A stretch of DNA of 54,764 bases, taken from assembly GCA_023428545.1 (NCBI GenBank), contig JAEYXH010000019.1, positions 1 to 54,764 on the forward strand, read 5' to 3'. Below are positions 9,090 through 20,983 of this stretch, one piece after another; the stretch's first letter is position 1, and every line of letters begins with the position of its first letter. The position numbers and the translations under genes were made by a program. This DNA is from Bacteroidota bacterium (GTDB taxonomy: Bacteria; Bacteroidota; Bacteroidia; Bacteroidales; Prolixibacteraceae). Below the pieces are notes generated by a model that was given only the letters and a program-made list of their open reading frames with translations, had not been told where the DNA came from and did no database searches.

Positions 9090-9611
9090 TTAACTGTGTG
9101 GGTGGTCAATATAGTGTAATTCATGCTTCAGGTTCTCCATGATATTGAATACAATCGGGCAAATTCCATAATTGCTGATTACCGATAGTGTTCTTCTTAC
9201 AAAGCCCCACTTGTGTGTATGGGGATATGAATGACATTCTGAAGGCCTGTCTACATATATGGAACATTTTTTACCATCAAGATATTTACAAGGCAAAGCT
9301 TTCAGGAATTTTGATTCCTGGAATCGGTCAAGCTCAAGATATAGTGTCTCAAAGGTTTCTTCAGTTATGTTTTCCAATGCTGCCAGCCTGGTTATTTCTT
9401 CCGGGGTGACAATCGGGGTCAGAGAATGACAGCAGTTACCACATTCCTGACAGTCAATCTGATTAGTTATTTCCTTATGTAGCCGGTGTACAATTTTATC
9501 TATTCTACGGCTGTCAAGTTTTTTTAGAAAACTTCGAAATCTGAAATTTTCCTTTTCTTTCAGTATTGAAAGCTTCTCAATTCTGTTAAGGTCGGTTTCA
9601 ATTGGCAGCAT
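9090..9611 (-). CDS. YkgJ-type zinc/iron-chelating Cys-cluster protein
   Basis: This protein has 173 residues from ATG 9611; an in-frame ATG at 9677 would add 22 polar residues of low quality. It contains the family motif CQECGNCCHSLTP, then CKYLDGKKCSIYVDRPSEC and a final GICP. About eight cysteines are arranged to bind a metal ion or Fe-S cluster. This matches the YkgJ/UPF0153 family, whose members are small soluble proteins; some are linked to flagellin lysine methylation or protein modification, but most have no known role. It follows the beta-lactamase-fold hydrolase on the same strand about 100 bases later, so cotranscription is possible though not obligatory. Confidence 0.8.
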   Translation of the reverse strand: MLPIETDLNRIEKLSILKEKENFRFRSFLKKLDSRRIDKIVHRLHKEITNQIDCQECGNCCHSLTPIVTPEEITRLAALENITEETFETLYLELDRFQESKFLKALPCKYLDGKKCSIYVDRPSECHSYPHTHKWGFVRRTLSVISNYGICPIVFNIMENLKHELHYIDHPHS

Positions 9612-9708
9612 GGTTTTATTGCTTTCGTCGTTTTTGGTCGATTTTACCCTGTGCGATGACTGCGGGTAGTTAAACAAACAACAACCAGGAATTATAGATT
9701 TCAGTACA

Positions 9709-11250
9709 TTACCTTATTTTACGTGGTTTCAGCTCCTCAAAGAAGATATCGTCATTTGGGACGTCAAAATCCATTCCTGTTACCTTTAGGTAATTGTCGG
9801 TATTGAATTTCACTGTTCCAAATTTAAACCAGGCCTGTTCCTGATCCCATTTTATCTCAAATACATCATAGTGGAAATGCTCGAGTGAAAAAGATAATTC
9901 AGGTGAGTGTTCCAATTCAACAGAAAGCTTGTCGTTAATGAGTTTTACGGATATGTTGCCGTAAATATCGGAATGGTAATCACCTGTATATTTTTCCAGG
10001 GGTAGTGAGGGTAAGGTATTTCCAATCCGGGAAGTCTTTCTTTGCGATATCCTGGTGTCACTATTTTCACGTTTAAGTGTCCTGTCGAGCAGGTCGGCCG
10101 ACCAATCCTTTTCTTTGTTTACGCCAAGAAAGGCATCTAGCGTCTGGTAAGTTAATGCCATGTATGGGCTGCGCATACCGTTGGTTAGCACAACAACACC
10201 CAGTTTTTCATCAGGAAGCATCGATACTGCCGAGATCATTCCATCATATCCCCCGGTGTGCCCGACAAATAATCTTCCATGATAATCACGCAAGCCCCAT
10301 CCCAGTCCATATCCATTAAATACGGTACCTGCCTCATTTCTGGAGAAATGGTTGACTGAGTGATGATTGTGGGGAGTCCACAGTGTATTGAGGGTTGTTG
10401 TGCTGATAACTTTCTGGCCATTCCACATTCCCTGATCCATGTTGGTAATCATCCAATGTGCAATGTCATTGACGCTTGCAATGATGCCTCCCATTGCTGC
10501 AATTTCTGACCAATCAGTAAATGGTATGGGGATGTTCTTTCCGTCTGAGAAGGCATGAGGTACAGCCACATTGTCAAAATTTTTCAGTTCCTGGGGGAAG
10601 ATGGTGGTTCTTTTCATCTCAAGTGGATCCAGGATCCTTTCCCTTGCATTTTCATACCATGTTTTGCCGGTAATGGCTTCAATGACTTTTCCGGCAGTGA
10701 TGAACATGATATTTGAATATCCGTAACCTGCCCTGAAATTAAAAGCTGGAGGTAAGTTGCACGATTTTTTGATAATATCTTCGGCTTTCAGGTTCGATTT
10801 ATACCAGATGATATCCCCGCTGAAGGTTCCCAGTCCGACACGGTGACTGAGCAAGTCATGGATGGTAACATGACTGCTGATGTAAGGGTCGTAAACCTGA
10901 AACCAGGGAAGGTATTGTTGAACCTTATCGTCCCACTTACATTTTCCCTCATCCACTAATTGTCCCAGCATTGTGGCAGTAAAAGCCTTTGTGTTTGAAG
11001 CGATGGCATACATGGTATTGCCATCAGGGCGTTCATCCATCCCTTCCTCTCTTGTGCCATACCCTTTCGAGAAAATAATCTTTCCATCTTTTACTATTGC
11101 AACGGAGAATCCGGGAATGCCCCAATCGGTGCAGGCTTTCTCATAATATGAGTCAAGTTCTCCAAGAATTGATTCATGGGTATCATTTTGGCTGGTAGCC
11201 ATGCCGACAAGAAAGAAATAAAGAAACAGAAGGGAAATCAGTTTTTTCAT
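9709..11250 (-). CDS. Secreted serine hydrolase, class C beta-lactamase/esterase fold with C-terminal DUF3471-like domain
   Basis: This 513-residue protein opens with a signal peptide (MKKLISLLFLYFFLVGMATS, cleavage near residue 20). The class C/PBP4*-type catalytic motifs are visible: S85-x-x-K in AIASNTKAF, Y-x-N in GYGYSN, and HTGG in FVGHTGGYDG in place of KTG. After about residue 400 a separate beta-rich tail (LEKYTGDYHSDIYGNISVK onward) resembles DUF3471. Such proteins are periplasmic D-aminopeptidases, carboxypeptidases or esterases; genuine beta-lactamases in this fold normally carry KTG, so antibiotic hydrolysis is not implied. The gene faces away from the V-ATPase operon across a 580-base gap. 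Confidence 0.85.
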   Translation of the reverse strand: MKKLISLLFLYFFLVGMATSQNDTHESILGELDSYYEKACTDWGIPGFSVAIVKDGKIIFSKGYGTREEGMDERPDGNTMYAIASNTKAFTATMLGQLVDEGKCKWDDKVQQYLPWFQVYDPYISSHVTIHDLLSHRVGLGTFSGDIIWYKSNLKAEDIIKKSCNLPPAFNFRAGYGYSNIMFITAGKVIEAITGKTWYENARERILDPLEMKRTTIFPQELKNFDNVAVPHAFSDGKNIPIPFTDWSEIAAMGGIIASVNDIAHWMITNMDQGMWNGQKVISTTTLNTLWTPHNHHSVNHFSRNEAGTVFNGYGLGWGLRDYHGRLFVGHTGGYDGMISAVSMLPDEKLGVVVLTNGMRSPYMALTYQTLDAFLGVNKEKDWSADLLDRTLKRENSDTRISQRKTSRIGNTLPSLPLEKYTGDYHSDIYGNISVKLINDKLSVELEHSPELSFSLEHFHYDVFEIKWDQEQAWFKFGTVKFNTDNYLKVTGMDFDVPNDDIFFEELKPRKIR

Positions 11251-11830
11251 GGTGGATTAAATTTGACGGTCTTTATCATTCATTGGTTTAGATGTCATTC
11301 TAGAGGACAGAAGAAATTTCATTAGATAATTAACACAAATAAAATCGGTTTTAATGATATTTCCTATGATGTTCAAAAGAGTTATCGGGCTCGTCACCAG
11401 GAAATATGTGATTGGAAAGGGGCGATTAATCAGTTAAAACCATTGTAGGGAAATCCATACAAGGGTGTAACGTTAAGCCAATATTAAAAGACCAAGCGGT
11501 ATGTATATAGCGTTTTAGCGCTTTTGTCCGTGTTTCCCAAATAGGATATTGTGGGATTATCATGCAGAAATGCAGTTTGTTATGCATTTTTGTCTTATTG
11601 GTTTGAACGCACTTTTATTGACAATTCAATAGAATATTAAACTATTTCAATAAGATATTTTGCGGCATAAAACGGACAAATTAGCCCAAAGGCCTTGCAT
11701 TTTATTAAAATCTTGTTATTACATTTACGAGAACTGATCATTTCGGTAAAATTCCTCATCAACGAGAATTAATATCATACGATACCGGTTTTCAGGACAT
11801 AAATTCCCGATCAATAAACAACAGTATTAT
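11251..11830. other. Divergent intergenic region, 580 bases, no gene found
   Basis: This AT-rich stretch lies between the start of the serine hydrolase and the start of the V-ATPase operon, so it must hold promoters for both. The longest ATG frames I see are 14-24 codons with no support. A weak -7-like TACATTTA with a distant TTG lies around 11694-11726, but spacing is poor. I see no tRNA fold, long inverted repeat or riboswitch-like block. The size suggests a long leader for the ATPase operon or a small RNA that I cannot recognise. Confidence 0.4.
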
Positions 11831-12445
11831 ATGGACTCAAAAATTCAGCAATTAACCGAAGCCATATTCAATGAAGGTGTTCAAAAGGCAAAGGAAGAAG
11901 CTGACCTGATTGTCAGAGAGGCTCAAGCAAAAGCAGCGCAGATTGAAAAGGAGGCAGAAATTGCAGCAGAGAAGTTAATCAATGAGGCAGTTGAAAAGTC
12001 CAGGGAGATAAAGCGGCATGTGGATTCTGAAATTAAAATGACTGTCAATCAGGCTGTGTCGGCTGTCAGGCAGGAGATTACGTCCTTGTTGACAATGAAA
12101 GTAATTCAGCCTCCAGTGAAAGAACTATTCTCAGATAGCGAATATCTGAAATCACTCATCCTGGAGATAGTCAGGGGATGGATTAAAACAGAAAGTTTTG
12201 ACCTGAACCTGATTTTACCTGAAGTCAGGAAGGCTGAGATGGAAAGATATTTTAACAATAACCTGGCGTCTGAGCTGAATAATGGCTTAACCATTGAATT
12301 TTCGAGAACTGTAAAATCCGGATTTCGTATTGGTCCTTCAGATGGCAGTTATGTTATCAGTTTTACGGATGAAGATTTTGTCAATTTCCTGAAGGGATAT
12401 CTCCGTCCAAAGACCAGTCAAATCCTCTTTGAAGAATCCAGATGA
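11831..12445 (+). CDS. atpE: V-type ATP synthase subunit E
   Basis: This 204-residue protein has an N-terminal charged coiled coil (EEADLIVREAQAKAAQIEKE), rich in Ala, Glu and Lys. A mixed alpha/beta C-terminal half follows, ending VNFLKGYLRPK. This is the layout of subunit E, the peripheral stalk that ties the catalytic V1/A1 head to subunit I. It is the first gene of a seven-gene operon in the order E, DUF2764, A, B, D, I, K, as also found in Chlamydiae and Spirochaetes. Its TGA overlaps the ATG of the next gene by four bases, pointing to translational coupling. Sequence conservation in this subunit is low, so the assignment leans on context. Confidence 0.88.
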   Translation: MDSKIQQLTEAIFNEGVQKAKEEADLIVREAQAKAAQIEKEAEIAAEKLINEAVEKSREIKRHVDSEIKMTVNQAVSAVRQEITSLLTMKVIQPPVKELFSDSEYLKSLILEIVRGWIKTESFDLNLILPEVRKAEMERYFNNNLASELNNGLTIEFSRTVKSGFRIGPSDGSYVISFTDEDFVNFLKGYLRPKTSQILFEESR

Positions 12446-13305
12446 GCAGGAACTATTACTGCCTTGTTGCCGGCTTGCCCGATATCATTCCGGATGATAA
12501 AAAACTTCATTTCTCGGCGGTACAATTGCGTACCTACCTGGGTGGGGAGTTGCATCCGGAAGATTTTGACATGATAAGGCTGTTTTATTTGCCCTGGGAT
12601 CATGAGAACCTGTTGAATATATGTTTCAATACGGGTAAACCCTGGGATGAACGGGGAAATTATTCGTTGGATATTATTCAGCAACTGGCTGATAAGAAAC
12701 AGTTTGATATCATGGACCGATCCATGTTTCCTGCTTACTTTTCCGATTTTATAGAGATTTTTCACGATGAAGAGGAGGAAATTACAGTTTCAACCGGAAA
12801 TCATTTTCTGACAAAATCATGGTTCGAGATGCTTGATATTCACCCCAACGCCTTTGTACGGGATGTTGGTACATATAAATTGAATATCGGAAATATAATG
12901 GTTGCCCTGAACGGCAGGAAATATAATCTCCCCGTCGATGAATCACTGATTGGCAGCGATGATATTACCCATGCCCTAAGGAAAAGCCGGTCACGTGATT
13001 TCGGCCTGTCAACGGAAATTGCAGACATTGAAGAGATTATCCAGATGTTTGAGATTCATGATATTCTTGATAGGGAACTCAGGATCGATAACCATTTTTG
13101 GAAATTTCTGGATGAGGCCAGTTTTTTCAACTATTTCTCGGTTGAGAGGGTGCTTGCCTTTGTGCTGAAGGTTTTTATAGCAGAGCGCTGGTATAGACTC
13201 GATGCAGACAAAGGTCAACAGATGTTTGTTCGATTGCTGGACGAACTACAATCAAATTTTGAAATTCCTGAAGAATTCGCAACATCATATGGCAAAAGAA
13301 AATAA
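12442..13305 (+). CDS. DUF2764 protein of V-type ATPase operon (probable subunit C-like)
   Basis: This 287-residue soluble protein begins MSRNYYCLVAGLPDI, typical of the DUF2764 family that occurs between subunits E and A in chlamydial and Bacteroidota V-type ATPase operons. It has no signal peptide or membrane segment and is mainly helical, with many acidic and aromatic residues. Since no subunit C gene occurs in this operon, the usual inference is that DUF2764 takes the place of the central-stalk socket subunit C. That is plausible from position and size but not shown by sequence. The start overlaps the stop of subunit E, and the end overlaps the start of subunit A by 17 bases. Confidence 0.8.
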   Translation: MSRNYYCLVAGLPDIIPDDKKLHFSAVQLRTYLGGELHPEDFDMIRLFYLPWDHENLLNICFNTGKPWDERGNYSLDIIQQLADKKQFDIMDRSMFPAYFSDFIEIFHDEEEEITVSTGNHFLTKSWFEMLDIHPNAFVRDVGTYKLNIGNIMVALNGRKYNLPVDESLIGSDDITHALRKSRSRDFGLSTEIADIEEIIQMFEIHDILDRELRIDNHFWKFLDEASFFNYFSVERVLAFVLKVFIAERWYRLDADKGQQMFVRLLDELQSNFEIPEEFATSYGKRK

Positions 13306-15055
13306 AACAACAGGCAGAGTGGCCGGTATCGTGGCCAACCTGGTAATAGTAGAAGTGGACGGGCCTGTAGCCCAAAACGAGATTTGCTTTATATCCCTGA
13401 AGGATGAGAGCCTCATGGCGGAAGTCATTAAGGTTGTCGGTAAACATGTATATGTACAGGTTTTTGAAAGCACCCGGGGATTGAAACCTGGTTCAGCTGT
13501 AGAATTTCAGGGACATATGCTTGAAGTGACTCTTGGGCCGGGTATACTTTCAAGAAACTACGATGGACTACAGAATGATCTCGACAAAATGGAAGGGGTC
13601 TTTCTGAAAAGGGGAGAATATACCGATCCATTGAACCGTGAAAAACTATGGTCGTTCAAGCCACTGGCTGTTCCCGGTGATGTTTTGAAGGCAGGTGACT
13701 GGATTGGGGAGGTCGATGAAAACGATATGCCCCACAAAATCATGTTGCCGTTTAAATTTGAAGGTGCCTGTACCCTCAAAAGTATCGTGCCCGCCGGTGA
13801 ATATATTGTGGATCATGTTATTGCCGTGGTCTCTGACCAGGATGGCAATGACATACCCCTTACCATGGTTCAAAAATGGCCAGTCAAGTTAGCTATCCGT
13901 GCCTTCCGCGAGAAACCCAGACCTTTCAAACTGCTTGAAACTGGGGTTAGGTGTATGGATACCTTAAATCCGATTGCTGAAGGGGGAACCGGTTTTATAC
14001 CTGGTCCGTTCGGTACGGGGAAAACCGTTTTGCAACATGCCATTTCCAAGCAAGCTGAAGCCGATATCGTTATTATTGCAGCTTGCGGCGAACGTGCCAA
14101 CGAGGTGGTTGAAGTATTTACCGAGTTTCCTGAACTGGAAGATCCACGCACAGGCAAAAAATTGATCGAAAGAACCATTATCATTGCAAATACCTCCAAT
14201 ATGCCCGTAGCTGCCCGTGAAGCCTCGGTTTATACCGCCATGACCATTGGTGAGTATTATCGCTCCATGGGCCTGAAGGTGCTCCTGATGGCCGACTCAA
14301 CCTCGCGTTGGGCACAGGCGTTACGTGAAATGTCAAACAGGCTGGAAGAGCTTCCCGGCCCGGATGCTTTCCCGATGGACCTTTCGGCCATTATCTCCAA
14401 CTTTTATTCCAGGGCAGGATATGTTTATTTAAATAACGGTGCCTCCGGATCCATAACTTTTATCGGAACGGTATCCCCAGCAGGCGGTAACCTGAAAGAG
14501 CCCGTGACGGAGAGTACCCGAAAGGCAGCCCGTTGTTTCTACGGTCTGAACCAGGGACGTGCCGACAGCAAACGGTATCCCGCAATTGATCCGATCGACA
14601 GCTATTCAAAATACCTCGAATACCCGGAAGTACAGGCTGACCTGGCAAAAAACGTAAGTGAGACGTGGCTTGAAGATGTTTTAAAAGCGAAGGATATTCT
14701 GCTTCGTGGGAAGGAAGCCATGGAACAGATCAATATTCTTGGAGATGACGGCGTTCCGCTTGGTTTTCACGAGCGTTACTGGAAATCAGAACTGATTGAC
14801 TTTGTCATCCTGCAACAGGATGCCTTTGATAAGATTGATTCCTCATCCCCGATGAAGAGACAGCAGTATATGTTGTCAAAGGTGCTGGATGTCGCAGAGG
14901 CTGCCTTTTCTTTCAACCATTTCGAGGATGTCAGTTTATTCTTTAAACAGATCATCAATGAATTCAAGCAGATGAACTATTCAGAATTTCATTCTGACCA
15001 GTTCAAAAAGCATGAAGAACAATTGGATCAACTGATGAAGACACGGTTGAATTAG
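13289..15055 (+). CDS. atpA: V-type ATP synthase catalytic subunit A
   Basis: This 588-residue protein starts at ATG 13289; a longer frame from 13202 would run through the previous gene and lacks family similarity. The N-terminal beta-barrel (TTGRVAGIVANLVIVEVDG) is followed by the A-type-specific bulge domain. The Walker A loop is GPFGTGKT at about 239-246, with AACGERANEVVEV, Walker B-like KVLLMADSTSRWA and the C-terminal helical domain. It binds and hydrolyses or synthesises ATP in the A3B3 head. Length and motif order are standard. Expression is coupled to DUF2764 by the 17-base overlap. Confidence 0.96.
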   Translation: MAKENKTTGRVAGIVANLVIVEVDGPVAQNEICFISLKDESLMAEVIKVVGKHVYVQVFESTRGLKPGSAVEFQGHMLEVTLGPGILSRNYDGLQNDLDKMEGVFLKRGEYTDPLNREKLWSFKPLAVPGDVLKAGDWIGEVDENDMPHKIMLPFKFEGACTLKSIVPAGEYIVDHVIAVVSDQDGNDIPLTMVQKWPVKLAIRAFREKPRPFKLLETGVRCMDTLNPIAEGGTGFIPGPFGTGKTVLQHAISKQAEADIVIIAACGERANEVVEVFTEFPELEDPRTGKKLIERTIIIANTSNMPVAAREASVYTAMTIGEYYRSMGLKVLLMADSTSRWAQALREMSNRLEELPGPDAFPMDLSAIISNFYSRAGYVYLNNGASGSITFIGTVSPAGGNLKEPVTESTRKAARCFYGLNQGRADSKRYPAIDPIDSYSKYLEYPEVQADLAKNVSETWLEDVLKAKDILLRGKEAMEQINILGDDGVPLGFHERYWKSELIDFVILQQDAFDKIDSSSPMKRQQYMLSKVLDVAEAAFSFNHFEDVSLFFKQIINEFKQMNYSEFHSDQFKKHEEQLDQLMKTRLN

Positions 15056-15085
15056 TCGCATCATTAACTTCTTAAATGAAATCAA

Positions 15086-16405
15086 ATGGAAAGTCAGGCA
15101 TTTCAAAAAGTATATACAAAACTGACCAATATTACCAAGGCTACAGTCACACTCAAAGCCGAAGGAGTTGGGTACGACGAAATTGCTTCAGTACATGGCA
15201 GGCTGGCGCAGGTGGTGAAGATCATGGGATCTGAAATCACCCTTCAGATATTTGAAGGAACAGAAGGGATTCCCACCAATGCCGAAGTCAGTTTCTTTGG
15301 TAAGCCGCCGCAGCTGAAGGTCAGTAATGAACTCGCAGGCAGGTTTTTTAACGCCTTCGGGGAACCAATTGATGGTGGACCCGAAATCCAGGGGGAAGTT
15401 CGTGATATTGGCAGTCCTTCAGTGAATCCTGTTCGACGTAAGCAGCCTTCGAACCTGATTGCAACCGGAATAGCAGGAATCGACCTGAATAACAGCTTGG
15501 TTTCAGGGCAAAAGATCCCGTTTTTTGCCGACCCTGACCAACCCTATAACCAGGTAATGGCCATGGTGGCCCTCCGGGCAAAGACCGATAAAATTATCCT
15601 GGGGGGCATGGGTCTTTCAAATGATGATTACCTGTATTTCAAAAACGTTTTTGACAATGCCGGAGCCCTTGACCGGATCATAAGCTTTGTGAATACAACG
15701 GAAAATCCTCCGGTTGAACGTCTTTTGGTGCCGGATATGGCTCTGACTGCAGCTGAATATTTTGCAGTCGACAAGAATGAAAGTGTACTTGTTCTCCTTA
15801 CAGACATGACGCTCTATGCCGATGCATTGAGCATTGTGTCGAACCGTATGGACCAAATTCCTTCCAAAGACAGTATGCCGGGCTCCTTATATTCAGACCT
15901 TGCCAGGATCTATGAAAAGGCTGTACAGTTTCCTTCAGGGGGTTCAATAACCATTATTGCCGTAACAACCCTGTCGGGAGGCGACATTACACATGCTATT
16001 CCTGACAATACAGGGTATATCACTGAAGGGCAGCTGTTCCTTCGCCGTGATTCAGAGATCGGAAAGGTGATAGTTGACCCATTCCGCTCGCTTTCAAGGC
16101 TTAAGCAGCTGGTAATTGGGAAACAAACCCGTCAGGACCATCCACAGGTGATGAATGCAGCCATCAGGCTATATGCCGATGCGGCAAATGCCCGCACCAA
16201 GTTGGAGAATGGCTTTGACCTGACCGATTATGATGAACGTACCCTTAAATTTGCCCGGGAGTATTCTGACAGGCTTTTGGCCATCGACGTTAATGTGGAT
16301 ACCGATACCATGCTTGATATTTCCTGGGAGTTGTTTGGAAAACACTTTTCAAAGGCTGAGGTAGCCATCAGGGAGAGCCTGGTCCAGAAGTACTGGAAAA
16401 ACTAA
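15086..16405 (+). CDS. atpB: V-type ATP synthase regulatory subunit B
   Basis: This 439-residue subunit alternates with A in the head. It has the barrel start (YTKLTNITKATVTLKAEGVGYDEIAS), the degenerate nucleotide-binding loop SGQKIPFFADPDQPYNQV in place of Walker A, and GGSITIIAVTTLSGGDITHAIPDN (its Arg-finger-side region). The lack of a real P-loop is normal for B and makes it non-catalytic. It begins 31 bases after subunit A. A 138-base gap follows before subunit D, where I see no extra gene. Confidence 0.95.
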   Translation: MESQAFQKVYTKLTNITKATVTLKAEGVGYDEIASVHGRLAQVVKIMGSEITLQIFEGTEGIPTNAEVSFFGKPPQLKVSNELAGRFFNAFGEPIDGGPEIQGEVRDIGSPSVNPVRRKQPSNLIATGIAGIDLNNSLVSGQKIPFFADPDQPYNQVMAMVALRAKTDKIILGGMGLSNDDYLYFKNVFDNAGALDRIISFVNTTENPPVERLLVPDMALTAAEYFAVDKNESVLVLLTDMTLYADALSIVSNRMDQIPSKDSMPGSLYSDLARIYEKAVQFPSGGSITIIAVTTLSGGDITHAIPDNTGYITEGQLFLRRDSEIGKVIVDPFRSLSRLKQLVIGKQTRQDHPQVMNAAIRLYADAANARTKLENGFDLTDYDERTLKFAREYSDRLLAIDVNVDTDTMLDISWELFGKHFSKAEVAIRESLVQKYWKN

Positions 16406-16543
16406 GTGGCCCAGAGGCTCCTTGTCCACATTGGAAAATTCTGGATCAATAAGTTGAGGAGTCCAGTTTGTCATATGGAAATGGATTGGCCAAGCCAATG
16501 TCTAAATATCTAAAAGGGAGTGTAACCGTAAAAACCAACATTC

Positions 16544-17148
16544 GTGGCAATTAAATTTCAATATAACAAAACTTCATTGCAAGGGCTTGACAAGCAGTTG
16601 AAAGTAAGGGAACGGGCACTTCCAACCCTGAAAAACAAGGAGTCGGCTCTTCGAATGGAGGTCAGAAAGGCCAAAGATAAAGCGGGGGAGCTTGAGAAGG
16701 AGTATAACCAGCAGGTTAGTTCCTACGATAAGATCTCCCGGCTTTGGGGGGAATTTGACCAAAGCATGATTCAAATTAAAAATGTTGAACTGAGCTCCAA
16801 GAAGATTGCAGGCGTGTTTACCCCGGTTTTGGAAAATATTGACTTTGAAATTAAGGTGGACAACCTTTTTTCATCGCCCATCTGGTTAGTCGATGGACTG
16901 CATATCATCAAGAAAGTGGCTGAGATAGCAATAGAACGGGAGGTGTACCTGCGAAAAATGGAGCTACTTGATTTTGCCAGAAAAAAGACAACCCAAAAAG
17001 TGAACTTGTATGAGAAGGTTCAGATTCCGGGATTTCAGGATGCCATCAGAAAGATCAAGCGATTCCTTGAAGATGAAGACAACCTTTCCAAATCGGCGCA
17101 AAAAATTGTCAAGGACAGGCAGCAAAAGCTAAAACAGGAGGCTGAAGT

Positions 17149-17152
<4 letters not shown>
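16544..17152 (+). CDS. atpD: V-type ATP synthase subunit D (central rotor shaft)
   Basis: This 202-residue protein is mostly two long helices that form a coiled coil (residues about 10-75 and 125-195). It starts VAIKFQYNKTSLQ with a GTG codon at 16544; the family usually begins with a similar short beta/coil followed by a helix of the form LxxLxxRLxxA. It is the axle transmitting rotation between head and proteolipid ring. No subunit F gene, normally a partner of D, is present in the window. The stop TGA overlaps the ATG of subunit I by four bases. Confidence 0.9.
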
Positions 17153-19465
<2,313 letters not shown>

Positions 19466-19567
19466 TTAATTTGAGTTTAGTGTGAATACTGGTTGCCGGG
19501 CCTCAACTATGCTTATGCAGGAATAATCAAGGCTTAAAGCTGCCATTTTGGCTAACTTTTATGGAAC

Positions 19568-19604
19568 AAGGTCAGCATTCGTTCATTCGTTTGCTGACCT
19601 TTTT
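19568..19604 (+). terminator. Intrinsic terminator of the V-ATPase operon
   Basis: Ten-base arms (AAGGTCAGCA and TGCTGACCTT) enclose a 14-base loop and run into five T. It lies 100 bases after subunit K. The last codon of convergent mnmA overlaps its 3' edge. Confidence 0.8.
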
Positions 19605-20781
19605 ATGAGATGACTCCGGATCCGATAAGTTCATCACCATTATACCATGCGGCAAATTGCCCGGATGTGATTCCTCGTTGTTCATTTTCGAAAATTATCC
19701 AGGCACCGTCCTGCTTTCTGTAAATGGTTGCCTTTTCCAACGGTTGCCGATAGCGGATCCTAATATCATATTCCCTGATATCTCCCGGATTCATGCAAAG
19801 ATCTTCCCTGATCCAATGCAGGTCAGAGTCTTGTATGAACAGCCCACGGCGATATAAGCCCGGATGGTTTTGTCCTTCACCTACATAGACGATGTTTCGA
19901 TGGACATCAGTCCCAATCACAAAGAGTGGTTCAACATACCCTCCGATATTCAGTCCTTTTCTCTGGCCAATGGTGAAGAAATGGGCTCCCTGGTGTTCTC
20001 CTATCACTTTGCCGTGCCAGGGTTTCAATGGATAAGCAAAGCAAAGCTTCCTGAAATTATCTTCTGTGAGTTCAATGTTTTTCTTCCGCTGAATGAAGGT
20101 GTCAGGGATCTCAATGACATTTCCAATCTTGGCCGTCAATTGTTGCTGAAGGAAAGTGGGAAGATCGACCTTGCCGACAAAGCATATACCTTGGGAGTCT
20201 TTGCGTTCAGCGGTGGGTAACGCCTCCCTTCGTGCAATTTCCCTGACTTCCGGTTTCAGTAGATCACCTATCGGAAACAATGCCTTTTCAAGTTGACCCT
20301 GATTCAATTGGCATAGGAAATAGCTCTGGTCCTTATTGGGATCTTTGCCTGCCAGTAATTGATATACGCTACTGTTTCCGTTGGTGAATTCTGTTTTTCG
20401 GCAATAATGGCCCGTTGCTACAAAATCAGCCCCAAATTTCAAGGCTTCATCCATGAATATATCGAACTTGATTTCCCTGTTGCACAGGACATCAGGGTTG
20501 GGTGTACGCCCAGCCTGATACTCGGCAAACATATAGTCGACAACCCTTTTTTTGTAATGTTCGCTCAGGTCGACAATATGAAAGGGTATGTCAAGTTTTT
20601 TTGCGACCATGCGGGCAATCAATGCATCATCCTCCCACGTGCAGGCACTGGTTAATGCACCTACCCGTTCGTGCCAGTTAACCATGAAAAGCCCAATCAC
20701 CTCGTGCCCCTGCATTTTTAAAAGATATGCAGCCACACTTGAATCAACACCACCTGAAAGTCCAACAACAACACGAGCCAT
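19603..20781 (-). CDS. mnmA: tRNA-specific 2-thiouridylase MnmA
   Basis: This 392-residue enzyme puts sulfur on C2 of the wobble uridine in tRNA for Lys, Glu and Gln, using ATP and a persulfide. The PP-loop VVGLSGGVDSSVAA sits at residues 4-17. The two catalytic cysteines are in NPDVLCNREIKF and DSQGICFVGK. The C-terminal beta domain ends with ENEQRGITSGQFAAWYNGDE, as in known MnmA. Length is slightly above the E. coli protein. A possible -7 element lies at 20857-20864 on the same strand. The gene is monocistronic and convergent with the V-ATPase operon. Confidence 0.96.
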   Translation of the reverse strand: MARVVVGLSGGVDSSVAAYLLKMQGHEVIGLFMVNWHERVGALTSACTWEDDALIARMVAKKLDIPFHIVDLSEHYKKRVVDYMFAEYQAGRTPNPDVLCNREIKFDIFMDEALKFGADFVATGHYCRKTEFTNGNSSVYQLLAGKDPNKDQSYFLCQLNQGQLEKALFPIGDLLKPEVREIARREALPTAERKDSQGICFVGKVDLPTFLQQQLTAKIGNVIEIPDTFIQRKKNIELTEDNFRKLCFAYPLKPWHGKVIGEHQGAHFFTIGQRKGLNIGGYVEPLFVIGTDVHRNIVYVGEGQNHPGLYRRGLFIQDSDLHWIREDLCMNPGDIREYDIRIRYRQPLEKATIYRKQDGAWIIFENEQRGITSGQFAAWYNGDELIGSGVIS

Positions 20782-20856
20782 TTATATCGTTTTAATAAAA
20801 TTCGGAATGTGCCATTCTGAAGGGGAAATTTCCTGAAGGGCAATTATATTCCGAGG

Positions 20857-20864
20857 CAAAATTA
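20857..20864 (-). promoter_or_regulatory. Possible -7 element for mnmA (TAATTTTG, minus strand)
   Basis: The minus-strand octamer fits TAnnTTTG and lies 75 bases before the mnmA start codon. No TTG is found at the usual distance, so support is partial. Confidence 0.35.
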
Positions 20865-20983
20865 ACATATTTCGGATTAACGGCTAAATGTGAAAAGTTG
20901 GATGGTTTTCACCTATCCAATATGTTTAAGATGTTAGGTCGTCTGTCCATTGAATTTTGTTTGGCCAATGACAATATAGTTGG

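Noticed and set aside
9709..11250. Antibiotic-resistance beta-lactamase
   Set aside because: The SxxK and YxN motifs are shared with esterases and peptidases; the third motif is HTG and there is a DUF3471-like tail, so resistance is not supported.
11366..11437. 24-codon ATG frame (MMFKRVIGLV...) in the V-ATPase spacer
   Set aside because: Too short, no ribosome binding site, no recognised family; may be chance in AT-rich DNA.
13202..13288. Longer start for V-ATPase subunit A
   Set aside because: The extra 29 residues are the DUF2764 gene read in another frame and are not like subunit A.
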